Source of the DNA: Acidobacteriota bacterium
Lineage (GTDB): Bacteria > Acidobacteriota > Terriglobia > UBA7540
Direction of reading: 5' to 3'
Length of the DNA stretch: 11,934 bases
Assembly (NCBI GenBank): GCA_021789565.1
Contig: JAJYJL010000111.1
Location: forward strand, 1 to 11,934
In this document: one piece after another, positions 8,309 to 11,934 of the stretch
Layout of the letters: each line of letters begins with the position of its first letter
How positions within the stretch are numbered: position 1 is the stretch's first letter
Notes under the pieces: generated by a model
Told to the model about the DNA's origin: nothing
What the model saw: the letters and a program-made list of their open reading frames with translations, nothing else
The model's database searches: none
Translations under genes and position numbers: made by a program

Positions 8309-9448
8309 TTACAGAGACTTCGTAAAATAAACCTTGCTCCCGGGAACCAGGCGCACCTGCCCGTCTGTCACCACCGTTTCGCCTGGATTGAGTCCTTGCA
8401 CAATTTCAGTTTGGTTGTTGACAGTTTGCCCCACTTTCACCTGCCGCACGTCAACAGTCTTGTCGGGGTTTACAACAAAGATGTAGTCGCCCTGCTGCCC
8501 CATTTGCACGGATTGAGAAGGCACCACCAGCACATTGTGCTGCTGTCCCAGGTTCAGTAGCACGTTGGAGTACTGGCCGGGCCAAAGACGATGCCTGGCA
8601 TTGGAAAAGGTCGCCATCAACTGGATTGTGCCGGTGGTGGTGTCCACCGTGTTGTTCACAAAAGTCAGAACTCCCGATTCAGGGGTGGTGCTGCCGGGCG
8701 GGGTGGCCTGGACGCGCAACCGGGAGCGCGCCATGGAATCCTTGATGGGTTGCAGATACTGTTGTGGAACAGAAAAATTGACGTAGATAGGCTCCACCTG
8801 GTTGATCACCACCAGCGTGGGCACGTCATGGGCTTTCACTGTGGCGCCCGGAGAAACAAGCTGGGCCCCCGTAACTCCGCTGATGGGAGCGTAGATGGAG
8901 CAATAGGAAAGTTGAATTTTGGCCGTCTGAATAGCAGCCTCGTCGGCGTGAACCACGGCTTGGGCGCCCGCAAAGGTTGCTTGCGATTGGTCATACTGCT
9001 GCGGTGAAACAATGCCTTCTTTATAGAGGCTTTGGCTGCGTTGAAGTTCCGACTGGCTCAGCTCTGACTGGGCTTTATCCCGGGCGAGAGCAGCTTCAGC
9101 CTGGGCGAGCGCCGCGCGGAAAGGGTCCATGTCCAGCGTCACCAGCAGGTCACCCTTGCTGACAAACTGGCCCTGGCGGTAGTGGACTTCCTTGACGATC
9201 CCGTCAACCTGCGACTCCACGGACACGGTCTGATAAGCCTGGCCGGTTCCAATAGCGGTGAGTTCGATGGGAACGGTTGTGCGCTCGGCCTGCCCCACCA
9301 CAACAGGCACTGCAGTGGTGGATTGCGGGCGCGCAACCTCTCCGCTGGTTGTTGAACCGTGCGCCGGCGCATCGCCTCCGCTGCACGCCCCCAGAAGCAT
9401 CAAAGACGAAAGTGATATGAATAAAAGGAAATGACGAACTCTGCTCAT
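8309..9448 (-). CDS. RND efflux periplasmic adaptor (membrane fusion) lipoprotein
   Basis: Links the inner-membrane RND pump to an outer-membrane channel. The protein, 379 residues from the chosen start, has a lipoprotein signal with lipobox LGAC (Cys22; Ser at +2). Next come the first half-lipoyl region (VSVESQVDGIVKEV, about 75-88), a helical hairpin rich in Ala, Gln and Glu (about 108-165), the second lipoyl half (IYAPISGVTGA), a beta-barrel domain and a C-terminal membrane-proximal domain (GLNPGETVVTDGQVRLVPGSKV). A further in-frame start lies at 9487, but the ATG at 9448 is preferred because it gives a normal lipoprotein signal and has AGGAA at 9452-9456; the longer version would put 13 extra residues ahead. 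It is first in the operon with the pump. No TolC-like gene is in the window, so the channel is probably encoded elsewhere. Confidence 0.93.
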   Translation of the reverse strand: MSRVRHFLLFISLSSLMLLGACSGGDAPAHGSTTSGEVARPQSTTAVPVVVGQAERTTVPIELTAIGTGQAYQTVSVESQVDGIVKEVHYRQGQFVSKGDLLVTLDMDPFRAALAQAEAALARDKAQSELSQSELQRSQSLYKEGIVSPQQYDQSQATFAGAQAVVHADEAAIQTAKIQLSYCSIYAPISGVTGAQLVSPGATVKAHDVPTLVVINQVEPIYVNFSVPQQYLQPIKDSMARSRLRVQATPPGSTTPESGVLTFVNNTVDTTTGTIQLMATFSNARHRLWPGQYSNVLLNLGQQHNVLVVPSQSVQMGQQGDYIFVVNPDKTVDVRQVKVGQTVNNQTEIVQGLNPGETVVTDGQVRLVPGSKVYFTKSL

Positions 9449-9475
9449 GTGTTCCTGTATTCTGCTGGTCGCAAA

Positions 9476-9481
9476 ATTATC
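9476..9481 (-). promoter_or_regulatory. Possible extended -10 promoter of the RND operon
   Basis: On the minus strand TGG-GATAAT, an extended -10 box, ends 27 bases before the adaptor ATG. No good -35 box lies 17 bases upstream (TTCCAC at best). The placement suits the operon, but the call rests on one element. Confidence 0.35.
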
Positions 9482-9751
9482 CCACATTTAAACCTGAAGT
9501 GGAAGACGTGGCAAGGGGTGATGACGAGTTTCAAGGCGGTAGGGTTACGCCTGATGAATCTTAAACTTGCGGTCCAGCGCCGGGAAGCCGATTTTGAGTG
9601 AAGGGCGGAGGTTTATGCCGGGAATGCCTCGAAAACCACTGCCGGCTGAAAAGAACTTTCCATCCCGGCCTGAGCGGAGATCTTTGAAGCCGGCACGAAG
9701 GTTGCAAAAGGGAAAGTAAACATCCTGGTCTTGCGGCATGTCAAAGGTTGA
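9482..9751. other. Spacer between RND operon and tRNA-Lys, with one unrecognised small ORF
   Basis: About 270 bp without a recognised gene. On the minus strand a 64-codon frame runs from an ATG at 9739 to a stop at 9545 (begins MPQDQDVYF, ends DRKFKIHQA). It has no convincing Shine-Dalgarno, no recognisable domain and no membrane segment, so I do not call it a gene. Its frame also runs on upstream through the tRNA, which is coincidental. No clear intrinsic terminator is visible behind the tRNA. Confidence 0.4.
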
Positions 9752-9827
<76 letters not shown>

Positions 9828-9865
9828 GTGAATCTCAAGTGATTAGATTTGGAACTGCACCAAAG

Positions 9866-9895
9866 AGTTTAGCACAAATCCGCGTGGCATTTTAA
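9866..9895 (-). promoter_or_regulatory. Possible promoter of tRNA-Lys
   Basis: On the minus strand TTAAAA (9890-9895) lies 18 bp upstream of TGC-TAAACT (box at 9866-9871), an extended -10 arrangement 38 bases before the mature 5' end. Each hexamer matches the sigma-70 consensus at four of six positions. Moderate support only. Confidence 0.3.
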
Positions 9896-9921
9896 GGGTG
9901 TTGTCAGAGGGAGGCGCGGCG

Positions 9922-10059
9922 GTGGCGCCTGAGATGAGGAATGCCGCCCGCAGCCTGCCGGTTGTCGAAGGCGCCGCTCCTTCGGTTGCGTTTGTCCCGC
10001 CGGTGACGGCGTCGCGGGACGTCGAGCAGGCAAAGAGCTTGAATTTGCAGCACCCATGA
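9922..10059 (+). CDS. Possible small ORF, 45 codons, unrecognised
   Basis: A GTG at 9922 is preceded by GAGGGAGG (9907-9914) at 7-base spacing and opens a 45-codon frame starting MAPEMRNAAR and ending at TGA 10057-10059. Codon third positions are GC-rich like the neighbouring genes. It has no recognisable domain, signal or membrane helix. Several opposing frames are also open here, as expected in GC-rich DNA, so this may be chance; the ribosome-binding site is the only positive evidence. Confidence 0.18.
   Translation: MAPEMRNAARSLPVVEGAAPSVAFVPPVTASRDVEQAKSLNLQHP
9994..10020. repeat. Inverted repeat GTCCCGC...GCGGGAC
   Basis: A perfect 7-bp inverted repeat (9994-10000 with 10014-10020) around a 13-base loop. 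No T-run follows on either strand, so it is not a standard terminator. It lies inside the possible small ORF. It could be a protein-binding palindrome or simply a chance product of high GC. Confidence 0.35.
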
Positions 10060-10306
10060 ACAATACTGTGCAGGCGGTTCCAGGTTTGTTCTTTCAGGAG
10101 CAGGATAGGTAGGCCGAATCCTGGTCTGTGAACGCAAACAGGAGATTTCATCATTCAACCCGGTCCTGGGCCGGTACGAAGACTTCATCGCCACTCGTGG
10201 AGCGGAAATCTTTGCCTGCCACCGCCGGGTCGGGCGGCCTGTTTTTCCGACCCTGTGGAATGGACTCCCGCGCCGCACATTTTCGAACGGAGGAACCGCC
10301 GACATC
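10060..10306. other. Upstream region of the enolase-superfamily gene, no gene seen
   Basis: No recognised coding frame lies here. It should hold the promoter of the downstream enzyme, but I find no convincing -35/-10 pair and no clear LacI-type operator; TTCGAA at 10282-10287 is the only short palindrome near the start. GGAGGAA at 10289-10295 is the ribosome-binding site, at a slightly long 11-base spacing from the ATG. Confidence 0.4.
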
Positions 10307-11440
10307 ATGAAGATTCGTGAAATACGAGCCGCCGGGCTGCGAGGCCGGACTCCCAAAGGCGGATGGACAAACGAGCCCGAGCCGCAGGATTGCATCCACA
10401 CCTTGATCGCAGTGCTCACGGATGAGGGTGTGACCGGCTGGGGGAGCGCTTTCACCAGCGACGACCTGGTTCGCGGCGCGCTCGCAGTTCTGCGCCCACT
10501 TTACGAAGGCCAAAATGCTCTGGAGCCCGAGCGGGTCAGCGAGATCCTGCACCAGAACACCTTCTGGCTGGGACGCGGCGGCTCCATCACCCACGCCATC
10601 AGCGGCATCGACATCGCATTGTGGGACATTCTGGGGCAGGCCACGGGGCAGCCGGTCGGTCGCCTGCTGGGGGGCCGTTACCGCGATCGCGTGCGGCCTT
10701 ACGCTTCGCTGCTGATGCAGCAGCCTGAGCGCATGGCCGGAGAGTTGCTCCCTTTGAAGGAGCAGGGGTTTCGCGCCTTCAAGATCGGCTGGGGACCTTT
10801 TGGGCGGCACGATGAGGCAACGGATGAGGCCATCGTCTACGCGGCGCGTGAAGCGATTGGCGACGACTGCCTTCTGATGGTGGATGCTGGCGCCAGCGAC
10901 GCCTTCTGGCCGCAGGATTACAAGTGGGCGGTGAGGACCGCCGAGATGCTGGCCGAGTATGAGGTTGCGTGGTTTGAGGAGCCTTTGCCGCCAGATGCCC
11001 TGGATGATTATGTGGCCCTGCGCCGCCAGTCGCGCGTGCCGATTGCCGGCGGCGAAGTGCTGACGCGGCGGCAGTCATTCCAGCCATGGCTGCGGGCGGG
11101 CGCCTTCGATATTGTCCAACCGGACTCGACCAAGGTGGGCGGGCTGAGCGAGTCGCGCCGCATCGCCTGGATGGCGGAGGAAAACGGCGCGCGGATGATT
11201 CCGCACGGCTGGAACACGGCCGTTGGCCTTGCCGCTGACCTGCAACTGGCCTCCGCATTCCCCAAAATTGACCTGGTGGAGTACCTCACCGGGTCTCCTT
11301 TTATTGATGAGTTGGTTAAAGAAGCCTGGAAGCTTGACTCAGTGGGTATGCTGGCGATTCCGGGACGACCGGGCCTGGGAATTAATATGGATCTGAAGGT
11401 GCTGGAAGATCTATCAGGCCTGAAGTCTTTCCTCGAGTAA
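10307..11440 (+). CDS. Mandelate racemase / muconate lactonizing enzyme family protein
   Basis: A cytoplasmic Mg-dependent enolase-superfamily enzyme that abstracts a proton alpha to a carboxylate. Members near sugar genes are usually acid-sugar dehydratases or isomerases. The 377 residues have the N-terminal capping domain (1-125, with GVTGWGSAF) and the barrel. Visible active-site residues are Lys159 (FKIGWGP), metal ligands Asp193 (VDAG), Glu224 (FEEP) and Glu250 (GGE), and the Asp273 (QPDSTKVGG) / His300 (PHGWNTAVG) dyad, which places it in the mandelate racemase subgroup. The residue two after Lys159 is Gly, not the second Lys of KxK enzymes, favouring chemistry driven by the Asp-His dyad, such as dehydration. 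The ATG at 10307 is the first start in its frame. It is convergent with a broken LacI-family gene. The substrate cannot be read from sequence; a rhamnonate-like acid would fit the nearby RhaT homologue but is speculative. Confidence 0.93.
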   Translation: MKIREIRAAGLRGRTPKGGWTNEPEPQDCIHTLIAVLTDEGVTGWGSAFTSDDLVRGALAVLRPLYEGQNALEPERVSEILHQNTFWLGRGGSITHAISGIDIALWDILGQATGQPVGRLLGGRYRDRVRPYASLLMQQPERMAGELLPLKEQGFRAFKIGWGPFGRHDEATDEAIVYAAREAIGDDCLLMVDAGASDAFWPQDYKWAVRTAEMLAEYEVAWFEEPLPPDALDDYVALRRQSRVPIAGGEVLTRRQSFQPWLRAGAFDIVQPDSTKVGGLSESRRIAWMAEENGARMIPHGWNTAVGLAADLQLASAFPKIDLVEYLTGSPFIDELVKEAWKLDSVGMLAIPGRPGLGINMDLKVLEDLSGLKSFLE

Positions 11441-11461
11441 ATGAACCGCTGCCATGGTCAA

Positions 11462-11486
11462 GCCCGGCGCTTGCGGGCAGCCTTTT
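11462..11486 (+). terminator. Weak possible terminator after the enolase-superfamily gene
   Basis: GCCCG (11462-11466) and CGGGC (11474-11478) form a 5-bp stem with a 7-base loop, and a TTTT run follows at 11483-11486 after a 4-base gap. The position, 22 bases after the stop codon, is right, but the stem is short and the T-run is both short and offset. Confidence 0.3.
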
Positions 11487-11541
11487 CGTATGGGCTTCCG
11501 CGCTAACCCTGCCACTGGCTGGCAGGCCTGGCTTCTGCGCC

Positions 11542-11811
11542 TCATGCGCTGCGGAGCTGCCGGGGGCTGTGGGCGGGACTTTTTTTCGGAGCGCCGAGTC
11601 GAGATGGCTTTTCTGCGCCGGCAGGCGGAGCGCAGGAGTCACGAACCATCAAGCGGGTGGGCAGGCGTTGCACGGAGGTCTGATTCGGCCGGCCATCGAT
11701 GTATTCGATGAGCATGCGGGCGGCGGTCATGCCGATTTCGCGCGCCGGCTGGTGCACCATGGTGAGGCTGGGCCGCAGGAGGGTGGCCCAGTAAGAATCG
11801 TCGAATTCTAG
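11542..11811 (-). pseudogene. C-terminal fragment of a LacI-family transcriptional regulator
   Basis: About 90 codons match the end of the sugar-binding (periplasmic-binding-protein-like) domain of LacI/GalR repressors: EFDDSYWATLLRPSLT corresponds to the usual GFDD...L.P.LTTV region, followed by QPAREIGMTAARMLIEYIDG and a final LPTRLMVRDSCAPP, then a basic tail of about 20 residues. A normal member has about 330-350 residues, so the DNA-binding domain and most of the ligand domain are missing. Upstream the frame loses similarity just before Leu-Glu-Phe-Asp-Asp, at a CTAG (11808-11811), and meets a TAA at 11827-11829. A GTG at 11823 could only restart a non-functional stub. The probable cause is an inserted element. 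The intact gene likely regulated the convergent enolase-superfamily gene or a linked sugar locus. Confidence 0.75.
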
Positions 11812-11934
11812 TGTAGTGTCCACGAATTAACTGGGCAATGTTTTTGGCCTTTTTCGACTGCGAGGCTGAGTACAACCAGGTTGAATCTGTTCCAGAGTCT
11901 GGCGGCAGCGCGAGAGTTTTTGCTTGATCGATTC
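11812..11934. mobile_element. Probable end of an insertion sequence (IS481-like?), partial
   Basis: LacI similarity stops at CTAG and unrelated sequence begins TGTAGTGTCCACGAATTAAC, in the style of a TGT-starting IS terminal inverted repeat. IS481-type elements are known to prefer NCTAGN targets and duplicate them; here TCTAGT is at 11807-11812. Only about 120 bp of the element is in the window. No transposase is recognisable, although one plus-strand frame stays open to the window end, so family and orientation are unproven. The other end and the rest of the LacI gene should lie beyond the window. Confidence 0.45.

Noticed and set aside
9545..9739. A 64-codon minus-strand frame just downstream of tRNA-Lys
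   Set aside because: No Shine-Dalgarno, domain or signal; it is mentioned in the spacer entry but not called as a gene.
9904..10810. Two overlapping minus-strand open frames of about 180 and 220 codons across the upstream region and 5' end of the enolase-superfamily gene
   Set aside because: Low-complexity Arg/Pro/Ser-rich translations with no domain; they overlap a gene with a full set of active-site residues on the other strand.

Overview
The window looks like chromosomal DNA of a GC-rich, soil-type Gram-negative bacterium. An Acidobacteriota member is my best guess, with Planctomycetota or Verrucomicrobiota as alternatives. The clues are a Tat-exported sulfatase beside a Tat-exported glycosidase-like protein, a RhaT-type sugar transporter, an MdtBC/HAE-1-type RND pump and a LacI regulator. 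The taxon is inferred from gene content and protein style, not proven.

Layout. Positions 83-4966 (+) hold three tightly arranged genes: a Tat-exported protein with a glutamine-amidotransferase-like N-terminal region fused to a probable (alpha/alpha)6 glycosidase-like domain; a Tat-exported S1-family sulfatase; and a RhaT-family sugar/H+ symporter. Positions 5054-9448 (-) hold a two-gene RND efflux operon, lipoprotein adaptor then inner-membrane pump, convergent with the first block and lacking an outer-membrane channel gene. Positions 9752-9827 (-) encode tRNA-Lys(CUU) with its CCA end. A gene-poor stretch of about 480 bp follows. Positions 10307-11440 (+) encode a mandelate-racemase-subgroup enolase-superfamily enzyme. 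Convergent to it (11542-11811, -) is the C-terminal quarter of a LacI-family repressor. Its frame ends at a CTAG, followed by unrelated sequence beginning TGTAGTGTCC that looks like the end of an insertion sequence.

How the genes may work together. The first block reads as a small glycan-use cassette: exported enzymes desulfate and cleave a sulfated, possibly rhamnose-containing saccharide, and the symporter imports a released deoxysugar. The enolase-superfamily enzyme would suit acid-sugar dehydration or isomerisation further down such a pathway, with the LacI protein as its former local regulator. The RND operon and tRNA separate the two sugar-related parts, so coordinated function is inference.

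Most notable points: a possible non-canonical AUC start for the first gene, supported by an N-terminus and Shine-Dalgarno layout that mirror its sulfatase neighbour; a probable insertion-sequence disruption of the LacI gene at a CTAG target; a Gly at a position that is usually a metal ligand in the sulfatase; and a His/Trp/Arg-rich insertion in the RND pump. I see no CRISPR array, phage module or clearly new multigene defence system.
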